The position numbers were made by a program, and so were the translations under genes. 41,181 bases of DNA from Candidatus Melainabacteria bacterium RIFCSPLOWO2_02_FULL_35_15 (GTDB taxonomy: Bacteria; Cyanobacteriota; Vampirovibrionia; 2-02-FULL-35-15): the NCBI GenBank assembly GCA_001784585.1, contig MFRN01000027.1, positions 1 to 41,181 of the forward strand, written 5' to 3'. The notes under the pieces were generated by a model. It did not search any database and was not told the DNA's origin. It saw nothing but the letters and a program-made list of their open reading frames with translations. Below are positions 24,723 through 33,133 of the stretch, in pieces. How positions within the stretch are numbered: position 1 is the stretch's first letter; the number at the start of each line of letters is the position of its first letter.

Positions 24723-25880
24723 TCAGTCATTAGTCAAAATATTTTCATCTTTATCCGGATTTAATTCATACAATTTTCTTATTGTATTTTTATCCCTTTG
24801 GGAAAGTTTTAGTTCTTTTACTTCTCCTTCAAACATTAAATCATCAGGGTTTGGACTAAATCCCCATAAACCCAGTGCATGCCCTACTTCACGTGCACTG
24901 ATAATTTTTAATTTTTTTATTTGCTCTTCTTTGGTTAATTTACTTAACGGCTCAAGAGGAATTGCAATCTGTGACTGGAAATAAATGTACGGACTTATCA
25001 TAATTACACCAAGCACACGAAAGTCTTTTTTGTCCCTGATTATTGGAAAACTCTGTGCATCAATTTGTGCGGCAACTGGATTTGCAGGATCTCCTTTTAC
25101 CTTAAACCGGGACGGAAAAACTACAGTTATTTGGGATCTGTCAATAACTTCTTTTTCCGCTGTTTTTTTACCTGAGAGCTTTTGTAGAACTGAATTACTT
25201 AAAACTTCAAATTTTAAATCTGGCAGAGCTTCCTGCCAGAGCTTGGCACCTTCTAAAAAGGCATCCTTAAACTCAATTCTGTAATTTGGAACACCATTTG
25301 CCGGATAAAAATAAATTTTTACAGGAGAGCTTAAATCCCATCTTACATAATGCTCTTTGCCCTGATGTTTTGTTTTTACAAGAGACAGGTAGTCTTCTCC
25401 TTTTATAGCTTCTTCACCATATCTTAAAAGATAAGTAAGATATTTTACTGCTTCAAGAACTGTTTTTCTGTCAGGAGCTGCTTTTGGTGCAAACTTTAAA
25501 TAGTTATTATAAGCATCCAGAGATTTTTTATATTCTTTTTTACTGTCATATGCCTGCCCAAGTCCAAGATACGCTACCCATAAATTTGGATCTATGTTAA
25601 TAGCTTCTTCCCAGAGCTTAATAGCTTTCTCTGTATTTTTTAACTCCCAGCTTTTAACAGCCTCGTTAAATTGTAAAATTGATTCCTTTTTATAATATTT
25701 CTCTGAAACCTCAAGAGGTAATTCACCCTGAGCAGAAGCAGGCTCACAAAATACAGATTTAGTGTTTAAGGCAAAGGTTAATACAAAAAATAGTAAAATT
25801 AAAAGCTTTTTTAGAATTTTAAAGCCTAAATAACAGGAAAGCACCTGTTCATATTTCTTAACATGAGCTATATTAATCAT
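24723..25880 (-). CDS. exported TPR protein with degenerate matrixin-like metalloprotease domain
   Basis: A protein of about 385 residues from the ATG at 25880; the longer frame to 26045 would overlap the response regulator and adds nothing recognisable. A hydrophobic segment, KKLLILLFFVLTFALNTKSV, suggests export; a GTG just before it is an alternative start. Two TPR-like repeats follow (EKAIKLWEEAINIDPN, YKKSLDAYNNYLKFAP). The C-terminal half resembles M10-type matrixins up to AREVGHALGLWGFSPNPDDLMF. Active relatives have HExGHxxGxxGH; here the first His is Arg (CGT) and the third is Phe, so only one of three zinc ligands remains. This predicts a non-catalytic protein. It is divergent from the RpaB-like regulator, 52 bases away, and converges with the unknown gene at 24014. 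Confidence 0.8.
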   Translation of the reverse strand: MINIAHVKKYEQVLSCYLGFKILKKLLILLFFVLTFALNTKSVFCEPASAQGELPLEVSEKYYKKESILQFNEAVKSWELKNTEKAIKLWEEAINIDPNLWVAYLGLGQAYDSKKEYKKSLDAYNNYLKFAPKAAPDRKTVLEAVKYLTYLLRYGEEAIKGEDYLSLVKTKHQGKEHYVRWDLSSPVKIYFYPANGVPNYRIEFKDAFLEGAKLWQEALPDLKFEVLSNSVLQKLSGKKTAEKEVIDRSQITVVFPSRFKVKGDPANPVAAQIDAQSFPIIRDKKDFRVLGVIMISPYIYFQSQIAIPLEPLSKLTKEEQIKKLKIISAREVGHALGLWGFSPNPDDLMFEGEVKELKLSQRDKNTIRKLYELNPDKDENILTND

Positions 25881-25916
25881 TAAGCAACTTAAAGTATATC
25901 CCAAAATTATTATAAC

Positions 25917-25923
25917 GAAGGAG
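25917..25923 (+). promoter_or_regulatory. Shine-Dalgarno of the response regulator
   Basis: GAAGGAG ends nine bases before the ATG at 25933 and fixes that start. The 52-base gap to the divergent TPR gene must hold both promoters; TATTAT at 25908-25913 is a candidate -10 box. Confidence 0.6.
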
Positions 25924-25932
25924 TTAATTTTT

Positions 25933-26712
25933 ATGGAAGCTGTTTTAAAAACTGAAAACGAAGCCATCCAGACTTTAACTACTTCTGAGTTAGCAGAAAA
26001 AGAGCCCAAAACAAAAGTATTAATTGTTGATGATGAAACTGCCATACGAAGAATTCTTGAAACCCGTTTAAAATTATCCGGCTACCAGGTAGATATTGCT
26101 GTTGACGGTGAAGAAGCAATCGAAAAGTTCAACACTTATCATCCTGATATTGTAATTTTAGACATAATGCTTCCAAAAGTTGATGGCTTTGCAGTATGTA
26201 AAGAAATAAGATCATATTCCGAAGTACCTGTAATTATTCTCTCAGCAGTTACAGATGTGTCTGATCGAATTAAAGGGTTGGAAATGGGTGCAGATGATTA
26301 TGTAACCAAACCATTCAGCCCGAATGAACTGGAAGCCAGGATTAAAGCAGTTTTAAGACGGGTAACAGACAGGCCGATGGATCAGGCAGTTGGTCATTCA
26401 AATAATGTTATTGTAGTTGGAAATTTAAAAATTGATACAAGCAAAAGACAAGTCTACAAAAACAATGAAAGAATCAGATTAACCGGAATGGAATTTAATT
26501 TGCTTGAGCTTTTAGTAAGTAACTCAGGAAAACCATTCTCGAGAGGAGATATCTTACAGCAAGTCTGGTCCTATCCGGCTGATCACAGAATAGACACCAG
26601 GGTAGTAGATGTTCATATAAGCAGACTGCGTTCAAAGTTAGAAGAGGATCCTGCAAATCCGGAATTAATTCTTACCTCGCGTGGAACCGGTTATATGTTT
26701 CAGAAGATTTAA
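25933..26712 (+). CDS. rpaB: RpaB-like OmpR-family response regulator
   Basis: A 259-residue two-domain regulator. The receiver has VLIVDDE (acid pocket Asp33 and Asp34), phospho-acceptor Asp77 in VILDIMLP and KPFSPNELEARI. The linker VVGNLKIDTSKRQVYK and the winged helix (RLTGMEFNLLELLVS, RVVDVHISRLRSKLEEDP, LTSRGTGYMFQ) match my memory of cyanobacterial RpaB very closely. RpaB controls light and stress genes in cyanobacteria by binding the HLR1 motif, with the kinase Hik33/NblS. No histidine kinase is in the window. The first ~27 residues (Thr/Glu-rich) exceed typical RpaB. It is divergent from the TPR gene. Confidence 0.85.
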   Translation: MEAVLKTENEAIQTLTTSELAEKEPKTKVLIVDDETAIRRILETRLKLSGYQVDIAVDGEEAIEKFNTYHPDIVILDIMLPKVDGFAVCKEIRSYSEVPVIILSAVTDVSDRIKGLEMGADDYVTKPFSPNELEARIKAVLRRVTDRPMDQAVGHSNNVIVVGNLKIDTSKRQVYKNNERIRLTGMEFNLLELLVSNSGKPFSRGDILQQVWSYPADHRIDTRVVDVHISRLRSKLEEDPANPELILTSRGTGYMFQKI

Positions 26713-26722
26713 CTCCATGTTT

Positions 26723-26728
26723 TAATAT
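26723..26728 (+). promoter_or_regulatory. -10 box seven bases before the argH ATG (possible leaderless start)
   Basis: TAATAT ends seven bases before the ATG at 26736, and no Shine-Dalgarno lies between. The position predicts transcription starting at or beside the ATG. The box overlaps the short gap after the response regulator gene, whose stop is at 26712. No convincing -35 hexamer was found. Confidence 0.35.
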
Positions 26729-26735
26729 AGTGTGT

Positions 26736-28130
26736 ATGAACAAACCCAACGATAAAAAGTTCTGGTCAGGACGCTTTAGTAAAGATAGTGCTGAACTTCT
26801 GGACAGATTTAATTCAAGCTTAAGTTTTGATAAGAGGTTATATAAAGAAGATATTACCTGTTCAATAGCTTATGCAAAAACACTTGCTCACTGCAAAATA
26901 ATATCCAGGCATGAATCTGATGAAATAATCCGTGGTTTAAATAAAATCTTTGAAGAAATTGAGATTGAAAAGGAAAAATGGTTTTGTGAAAACAAGAATG
27001 AAGATATCCATTCTGCCATTGAAAACAGACTGATAAATATAATTGGAGATATTGGTAAAAAACTTCACACAGGAAGAAGCAGGAATGATCAGGTTTCATG
27101 CGACATAAGATACTGGTTAAAAGAAGAAATAAAGCAAATTATTTCTTTATTAAAAACCTTAAGGTCTACATTTATCACTCTGGGAAGAGAATATTTCAAA
27201 ACAATAATTCCAGGTTATACACATCTTCAGCATGCACAACCCGTTACATTAGGGCATTATTTTATGGCATATGAGCAAAAAATAAGCAGGGATATTCAAA
27301 GATTTGCTGAAGCACTGGAAAGAGCTGATGTTCTGACTTTGGGTTCAGGAGCACTGTCTGGAACCAGTTATCCAATCGACAGAAATTTCCTGGCAAAAAT
27401 GCTTGGTTTTAAAAAGATTTCGGAAAATAGCATTGATGCAGTTTCAGATCGCGATTTTATAGCTGAATGTCTTTTTAATATTGTTCTTTTAAATGTACAT
27501 TTAAGTCAATGGGCAGAAGAAATGATTTTGTGGAATACAGAAGAGTTTAAGTTTATTTTTATTTCAGATGCATATGCTACAGGAAGCAGTATGATGCCAC
27601 AAAAGAAAAATCCGGATATTCCGGAATTAATCAGAGGAAAAACAGGAAGATTTATCGGTAATTTAACTGCGATACTTACCCTTTTAAAGGGCTTACCACA
27701 GGCTTATAACAAAGATCTGCAGGAAGATAAAGAACTGATTTTCAATTCTACAGATAATATAAAAATAATTTTAGAAATTACGAATGAGTTTTTGCAAAAC
27801 ATTACATTTAATACGGACAGAATGCTTGAGGCTGCAAACAGTAGCTTTATAAGTGCTACAGATATAGCTGACTACCTTACAAAAAAAGATGTGCCATTCA
27901 GGATAGCTCATGAAGTGGCAGGAAAGATAGTAGCTTATTGTATAGAAAGACAAAGGACATTTAAAGATCTGAGTATGAGCGAATGGAATACATTTCACAA
28001 ATTGTTTGGAGATGATATTATAGAAAAAATAAAGATTGAATCCTGCATAGAATCTAAAAATGTTTATGGAGGAACTAATCCTCAACAAGTTTTACATGCA
28101 ATAGACAGGGCAAATAAAAAGCATGAATAA
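26736..28130 (+). CDS. argH: argininosuccinate lyase
   Basis: ArgH releases fumarate from argininosuccinate to give arginine, the last step of arginine synthesis. The protein has 464 residues from ATG 26736; the GTG at 26730 adds only MC. Motifs include KFWSGRFSKDSAELLDRFNSS, HTGRSRNDQVSCD, GYTHLQHAQPVTLGHY (catalytic His) and the fumarase/lyase signature GSSMMPQKKNPD. The catalytic Ser is in this last loop. The 3' end overlaps the nucleotidyltransferase start by eight bases, implying coupling. No other arg genes are in the window. Confidence 0.97.
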   Translation: MNKPNDKKFWSGRFSKDSAELLDRFNSSLSFDKRLYKEDITCSIAYAKTLAHCKIISRHESDEIIRGLNKIFEEIEIEKEKWFCENKNEDIHSAIENRLINIIGDIGKKLHTGRSRNDQVSCDIRYWLKEEIKQIISLLKTLRSTFITLGREYFKTIIPGYTHLQHAQPVTLGHYFMAYEQKISRDIQRFAEALERADVLTLGSGALSGTSYPIDRNFLAKMLGFKKISENSIDAVSDRDFIAECLFNIVLLNVHLSQWAEEMILWNTEEFKFIFISDAYATGSSMMPQKKNPDIPELIRGKTGRFIGNLTAILTLLKGLPQAYNKDLQEDKELIFNSTDNIKIILEITNEFLQNITFNTDRMLEAANSSFISATDIADYLTKKDVPFRIAHEVAGKIVAYCIERQRTFKDLSMSEWNTFHKLFGDDIIEKIKIESCIESKNVYGGTNPQQVLHAIDRANKKHE

Positions 28131-29217
28131 ACACAACCAAGCAATGATACTTGCAGCCGGAGTAGGCTCAAGGCTTGATCCGCTTACATCACAGCTTCCT
28201 AAGCCACTTTGCCCAATCTTTGGAAAACCTGTAATGGAACACATTATAGCTTTATGTAAGAAACACGGATTTATAAATCTTTCAGCAAACACACATGTAA
28301 TGGCTAAAAAAATGTCTGAGCATTTTAAAGATATAAATAAAAAACTTGGAGTGAATTTGAATCTGATTTATGAAGATGAGCTTACAGGGGTAGCCGGTGG
28401 AATAAGAAGCTGTAAAAAATATCTTACTGATGATGTAATCCTGATTATTATGGGTGATGCTCTGACAGACACAGATCTAAGCTCCCTGTATGAAGCACAT
28501 ATAAATAGTAATTGTGCAGTAACTGCAGCTATTAAAGAAGTAAATGATACCTCTCAATACGGAGTGGCTGTAGTAGATAAAAATAACAGAATAATTTCAT
28601 TCCAGGAAAAACCTAAAGCACAGGATGCAAAAAGTAACCTGGCAAATACAGGGATTTATTTTTTCAACCAAAGTGTTTTAAGTGAAATACCACCTGTAGA
28701 AGAAGCACTTAAGTTTGATGTAGCCACTGATCTTTTTCAAAAACTCATGTCAAAAAATATCCCTCTGCAGGGAATCAAGGTAAACGCATACTGGGCAGAT
28801 ATAGGAACTATAAAGCAATACAGAGAAAGTATTAAAGACATCCTTCACATGAAAGTAAAAATTGAAATTGATGCTGAAAAAACTTCTTATGGTTATAAAG
28901 CAAAAGGAGCAGTAATAGATCCATCTGTAAAAATTAAAGGCAGAGCATATATAGGTGATAATGTAAAAATCGGTTCAAATGTAACACTGATGGGTAATAT
29001 TTACATTGAAAAAAATTGTACTATTGAATCAAATTCATATATAAATGACTCCATCATATGGCCAAATTCCTACATAAGTAAAAATGTAAAAATAATTAAT
29101 TCTATAATTGGAAATAATTGTACTGTTCATGAAGATACTGAAATAATTTCAAATTCTGTATGGGCGCCGGAGACTGTGATAAAGAATGATACAAAACCAA
29201 GCATTATATTTTCATAA
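28123..29217 (+). CDS. sugar-phosphate nucleotidyltransferase with beta-helix tail
   Basis: The 364-residue protein starts with the nucleotide-binding motif MILAAGVGSRLDPLT followed by KPLCPIFGKPVMEH, typical of the NTP-transferase family that makes NDP-sugars (GDP-mannose, dTDP- or UDP-glucose). GDALTDTD carries the metal-binding Asp, FQEKP and NTGIYFF follow, and the C-terminal third (IKGRAYIGDNVKIGSNVTL) is a hexapeptide left-handed beta-helix. The precise nucleotide and sugar cannot be read from sequence; mannose-1-phosphate guanylyltransferase is one candidate. It may feed the envelope polymers handled by the CsaB and WecG genes further right. It overlaps argH by eight bases and is followed after three bases by rimM. 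Confidence 0.9.
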   Translation: MNKHNQAMILAAGVGSRLDPLTSQLPKPLCPIFGKPVMEHIIALCKKHGFINLSANTHVMAKKMSEHFKDINKKLGVNLNLIYEDELTGVAGGIRSCKKYLTDDVILIIMGDALTDTDLSSLYEAHINSNCAVTAAIKEVNDTSQYGVAVVDKNNRIISFQEKPKAQDAKSNLANTGIYFFNQSVLSEIPPVEEALKFDVATDLFQKLMSKNIPLQGIKVNAYWADIGTIKQYRESIKDILHMKVKIEIDAEKTSYGYKAKGAVIDPSVKIKGRAYIGDNVKIGSNVTLMGNIYIEKNCTIESNSYINDSIIWPNSYISKNVKIINSIIGNNCTVHEDTEIISNSVWAPETVIKNDTKPSIIFS

Positions 29218-29220
29218 TTC

Positions 29221-29721
29221 ATGTTTTTAATCGGCACAATCGTAGGCACATTTGGAAATAAGGGAGATCTTAAAGTAAATCCTTCTATACATCCTGATAA
29301 TTGCCTTTCATTAGTTAAATCAATTTTTATAGAAGATGAGGATGGAAGAAAGCAGGAATTTAATGTTATAAGAGCAAAAAAACACAAAAATATTTTTGTG
29401 TTTACCCTTGAAGGTATTGATGATATGAATGTGGCAGAGAATTTATCAGGTTTGTCTGTTTACCTTTCCACACTTGATTTTATTGAACTTCAAAAAAATG
29501 AATATTTTTATCATGATCTTGAAGGCATGGATGTTTACACCAGTGATGGAAATTTAATCGGTAAGGTAGATCACATTATGCAGGGTGGAAATGATATCTT
29601 AGTAATAAAAGATGAACATGATAAAGAAATTATGATTCCTTTTGCAGATGAGCTTATCCCTGAAGTAAACTTAAAAGAAAAGACAATAACTGTTAATGCT
29701 ATAGAGGGATTGATAGATTAA
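29221..29721 (+). CDS. rimM: ribosome maturation factor RimM
   Basis: A 166-residue protein that assists maturation of the 30S head and binds ribosomal protein S19. The N-terminal RimM domain begins LIGTIVGTFGNKGDLKV and includes the ENLSGLSVYL segment. The PRC-barrel domain starts at EYFYHDLEGMDVYT and ends with the MIPFADELIPEVNLKEKTI stretch. It lies three bases after the preceding gene. The usual neighbours rpsP and trmD are absent here. Confidence 0.95.
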   Translation: MFLIGTIVGTFGNKGDLKVNPSIHPDNCLSLVKSIFIEDEDGRKQEFNVIRAKKHKNIFVFTLEGIDDMNVAENLSGLSVYLSTLDFIELQKNEYFYHDLEGMDVYTSDGNLIGKVDHIMQGGNDILVIKDEHDKEIMIPFADELIPEVNLKEKTITVNAIEGLID

Positions 29722-29728
29722 GATAAAA

Positions 29729-30370
29729 ATGTCTAACATTCGAGTTAAAATCTGCGGAATCACATCAGTCTATGATGCCAGGATGGTTTGTTCATTTCCT
29801 ATTCATGCAATAGGTTTAAATTTTGTAAAAAGATCGAAAAGAAGAATAAGCTTACGAACTGCCAGGGAAATCTTAGCCAAGATTCCGCCGCTTATTGAAC
29901 CTGTTTTAATTTTTGAAGATGAAAGACTTAGTGAGGTGATTTACACTGCTGCAACGCTTGGTATAAGTACTTTACAACTGCATGGCACTGAAACTGTTTC
30001 ATACTGTCATGATTTAAAAAGATTTAACAAACATCTGAAAATAATTAAAGCACTCCCTACAAGAGAAGCATCAGTAAACCAGCTTAATGCATATAAAAAA
30101 GTCTGTGATTGTTTTTTACTTGATTCGTTTGACAGAAAAAATCAGATGGGCGGAACAGGTAAACCATCTGACTGGAATATTGCACAGGAAATAGTTTCAA
30201 AAACCAGACTGCCGGTAATGTTAGCCGGAGGACTTAATCCCTATAATGTAAACAGCGTTATCAAACGTGTAAAACCTTTTGGCATAGATGTAAACAGCGG
30301 TGTTGAATCCAGAGTCGGGAAAAAAGACAAAAGCATAATTGAAAGATTATTTGAAGAATTGAATTCGTGA
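29729..30370 (+). CDS. trpF: phosphoribosylanthranilate isomerase
   Basis: TrpF isomerises phosphoribosylanthranilate in tryptophan synthesis. The 213-residue TIM-barrel protein has the N-terminal KICGI motif with the catalytic Cys, the LLDSF segment with the catalytic Asp, GGTGKPSDW, AGGLNPYNV and DVNSGVESRVGKKD. It lies seven bases after rimM. No other trp genes are present, so trpF is detached from its pathway cluster, as is often seen in cyanobacteria-related genomes. The 3' end is 30 bases before alaS. Confidence 0.96.
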   Translation: MSNIRVKICGITSVYDARMVCSFPIHAIGLNFVKRSKRRISLRTAREILAKIPPLIEPVLIFEDERLSEVIYTAATLGISTLQLHGTETVSYCHDLKRFNKHLKIIKALPTREASVNQLNAYKKVCDCFLLDSFDRKNQMGGTGKPSDWNIAQEIVSKTRLPVMLAGGLNPYNVNSVIKRVKPFGIDVNSGVESRVGKKDKSIIERLFEELNS

Positions 30371-30386
30371 CACATCACCTTTCCGT

Positions 30387-30392
30387 TATAAT
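30387..30392 (+). promoter_or_regulatory. perfect TATAAT eight bases before the alaS ATG (possible leaderless start)
   Basis: TATAAT at 30387-30392 is followed by eight bases and the ATG at 30401, with no ribosome binding site. GTGACA (30367-30372) resembles a -35 box but is only 14 bases upstream. Transcription would start at or near the ATG. Confidence 0.4.
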
Positions 30393-30400
30393 AATTCTGT

Positions 30401-33133
30401 ATGCAGCCTAAATCTTCAAAAGAAATCCGTGAATCCTGGATCAGTTTCTTCTCCAAAGAACATGCTCACAAATGTGTCTCAAGCAGCTCATTAATTCCTG
30501 ATAATCCAACACTACTTTTAACCGGTGCTGGTATGGTTCAGTTTGTGCCATATTTTCTGGGCTTGAAAGAACCGGAATTTAAAAGAGCAGTAACTATTCA
30601 AAAGTGTGCACGCGTAGGTGGAAAAGATTCTGATCTGGAAAATATAGGCAGGACCTCGAGACATCATTCATTTTTTGAAATGCTTGGAAACTTTAGTTTT
30701 GGTGATTATTTTAAAGCTGATGCAATTCCATGGGCATGGGATTATGTAACAAGAGTTTTAGAACTTCCAAAAGAAAAATTAATTGTTTCTGTATTTAGCG
30801 GGGATGAAATTACACCATTTGATTCTGAAGCATTTGAGATCTGGAAAAAGCTTGGCTTAGATGAGAATAAAATTAAAAAAATGAGCAGAAAAGATGTTTT
30901 CTGGGGGCCTCCAGGTCCTACTGGTCCTTGTGGACCATGCTCTGAGATTTATTTTGACAGAGGGGACTCTTTTAAAAATCAGGATGAAAGGTTCCTTGAA
31001 ATCTGGAATCTTGTTTTTATGCAATTTGAAAAAGATGAAGAAGGAAAATTCAAACTCCTGGCAAAAAAAAATATTGACACCGGAGCAGGTCTTGAAAGGA
31101 TAGCACTTATATTACAAAATAAACCAAATACATTTGAGACAGATTTATTAAAACCAATCCTGGATGCTGTCTGTGAGGTAACAAAGGTAAAATACGACAG
31201 CAGAGACGCCTCGATGGTGCATCTCTATATAAAAATTATCACTGATCATATTCGATGTATATCATTTCTAACTGCAGACGGTATACGACCCAGCAATCTT
31301 GGCCGGGGTTATGTTCTTCGTATGCTTATAAGACGTGCTGCAAGGTTTGGATATTTGCTCGGGGTCAAAAAACCATTTTTATTTAAATTACTAAAAACAG
31401 TGAGTGATAATTATTCGGATTTTTATCCTGAGTTTGCAAAGAACTTAAACATAATTTCTGATGTTATAAAACAGGAAGAAGAACGATTTGGAGAAACAAT
31501 TGAAAGAGGGTTGATTTATTTAGATAGCCTGCTCTCAAAATCAGGACAAATAATTTCAGGTGAAGAAGCATTTGATTTATACTCTACATACGGTTTTCCG
31601 CTTGAATTAACTGTTGATATTGCGGGTGAAAAAAACAAAATCGTGGATTTAAAAGACTTTGAAGCCGCCAAAGAAAAACATTCAGAAGTTTCAAATAAAG
31701 ATATTTTTGCAGTAAAGCTTACAGATCAGAAAATCTACGGAGATTTATTAAAAGAATTCGGACAAACAAAGTTTTTAGGTTATGAGAAAGAAAAATGCGA
31801 AGCAAAGGTTCTCTCAATACTAAATTCAAGTGGTGAAAAGGTTGAAAAAATAAAAAAAGGAGAGAAAGGAGAAATTATATTAGACCAAACTGTTTTTTAT
31901 GCTGAGTCCGGCGGTCAGGTCGGTGATCAGGGAAAAATAATTACTGATAACGCCACACTGTTTGTAAATGATACTCAAAAGTACGAAGGACTTTTTTCAC
32001 ATTCAGTAGAAACAAAATCCGGAGAAATTAAAGCAGGTGAAAAAGTTTCATGTATAGTTGACTTATTTAAACGTAACCGCACAAAACACCACCATAGTGT
32101 TACTCACCTTATGCACTCGGCACTTAGAAAAGTATTTGGAGAGAGCTTACAGCAGGCAGGATCAGAAGTAAATCATGAAAGAACAAGATTTGATTTTACT
32201 CTGGATCGCGGAGCAAAACCGGAAGAAATAAAAAAGATTGAAAGTATGGTAAACACCTGGATTCAAAAAAAATTACCTGTAGAAATAAAAGAAATGTCAT
32301 TTAATGACGCTATAAAAACCGGTGCCCTGGCGTTTTTTGGAGATAAATACGGTGATCATGTTCGTGTAATAAAAATGGGAAATGGAAAAGATCTGGCTAG
32401 TGTAGAACTCTGCGGCGGAACACACGTAAAAAACACTGGTGAAATCGGTGGATTTAAAATTATTAAAGAAAGCTCAATAGCTGCCGGCACGCGAAGAATA
32501 GAAGCTGTTGCTGGTGAGGTTTTGAAAGAGTATCTTGAAAAACTTGAAAAAGAAAAAACAGTTAAAAACAAAGAACTGGAAGAAAAATATGAAAAATTAC
32601 ACAGGAAGCTTATTAAGCTGAACGCTGCAGGTGAATTACAAGAGACAAACAATCTGCAGGAAAAAATCTTACAGGCAGAAAAGATTATTACAAAATTAGA
32701 GACCAGTCAAAACATTGAAAAATTAAAATCCCAGGAAAATAAAATTCAAAAATTATCAAATGGTATCTTACTTTTTATTGCTGAGCCAGGCAACTATGGT
32801 AATGAAGCAATAAAAATATTCATAGAAGGAAAATTAAAAAATACTCCCGTAAAGACAATTCATGAATTGCCTCAACAAGAGGTAATAATAATCACCGATC
32901 TGACAGAAAAAAATAAATTAACATTCTATGCTGGTGTAACAAAAGATCTAATCCAAAAAGGTCTTAAAGCAAAAGACCTGGTAAATAAAATCGCTGAGGT
33001 TACAGGCGGAAAAGGCGGTGGCAGAGACGATTTTGCACAAGCAGGCGGAAGAGATGTTTCTAAGATAAAAGCAGCTTTGGAAACGGGATATGAATTAGTT
33101 AAACAGCTCATGTTAAACCACAACATCACTTAA
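30401..33133 (+). CDS. alaS: alanyl-tRNA synthetase
   Basis: The 910-residue class II synthetase charges tRNA-Ala. Motif 1 and 2 regions appear as LLTGAGMVQFVPYFLG and RHHSFFEMLGNFSFGDYF; the DGIRPSNLGRGYVLRMLIRRA segment is typical. The editing domain has HHHSVTHLMHSAL and CGGTHVKNTGEIG, and the C-terminal DHHA1/C-Ala domain ends GGKGGGRDDFAQAGG. A decayed palindrome at 31202-31226 encodes RDASMVHL in a loop of about normal length. A TATAAT box eight bases upstream suggests a leaderless mRNA. The end overlaps the convergent kinase gene by 21 bases. Confidence 0.97.
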   Translation: MQPKSSKEIRESWISFFSKEHAHKCVSSSSLIPDNPTLLLTGAGMVQFVPYFLGLKEPEFKRAVTIQKCARVGGKDSDLENIGRTSRHHSFFEMLGNFSFGDYFKADAIPWAWDYVTRVLELPKEKLIVSVFSGDEITPFDSEAFEIWKKLGLDENKIKKMSRKDVFWGPPGPTGPCGPCSEIYFDRGDSFKNQDERFLEIWNLVFMQFEKDEEGKFKLLAKKNIDTGAGLERIALILQNKPNTFETDLLKPILDAVCEVTKVKYDSRDASMVHLYIKIITDHIRCISFLTADGIRPSNLGRGYVLRMLIRRAARFGYLLGVKKPFLFKLLKTVSDNYSDFYPEFAKNLNIISDVIKQEEERFGETIERGLIYLDSLLSKSGQIISGEEAFDLYSTYGFPLELTVDIAGEKNKIVDLKDFEAAKEKHSEVSNKDIFAVKLTDQKIYGDLLKEFGQTKFLGYEKEKCEAKVLSILNSSGEKVEKIKKGEKGEIILDQTVFYAESGGQVGDQGKIITDNATLFVNDTQKYEGLFSHSVETKSGEIKAGEKVSCIVDLFKRNRTKHHHSVTHLMHSALRKVFGESLQQAGSEVNHERTRFDFTLDRGAKPEEIKKIESMVNTWIQKKLPVEIKEMSFNDAIKTGALAFFGDKYGDHVRVIKMGNGKDLASVELCGGTHVKNTGEIGGFKIIKESSIAAGTRRIEAVAGEVLKEYLEKLEKEKTVKNKELEEKYEKLHRKLIKLNAAGELQETNNLQEKILQAEKIITKLETSQNIEKLKSQENKIQKLSNGILLFIAEPGNYGNEAIKIFIEGKLKNTPVKTIHELPQQEVIIITDLTEKNKLTFYAGVTKDLIQKGLKAKDLVNKIAEVTGGKGGGRDDFAQAGGRDVSKIKAALETGYELVKQLMLNHNIT
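31202..31226. repeat. imperfect palindrome within alaS
   Basis: AGAGACGCC at 31202-31210 faces GGTGCATCTCT at 31216-31226, pairing AGAGA with TCTCT and GC with GC. The core (GAGACGCC, CGATGG, TCTC) closely matches the hairpin between valS and ispC at 18333-18354, so both may come from one repeat family. Confidence 0.5.

Noticed and set aside
25881-26045. Longer start for the TPR protein
   Set aside because: It would overlap over 100 bases of the divergent response regulator and add residues antisense to that gene.
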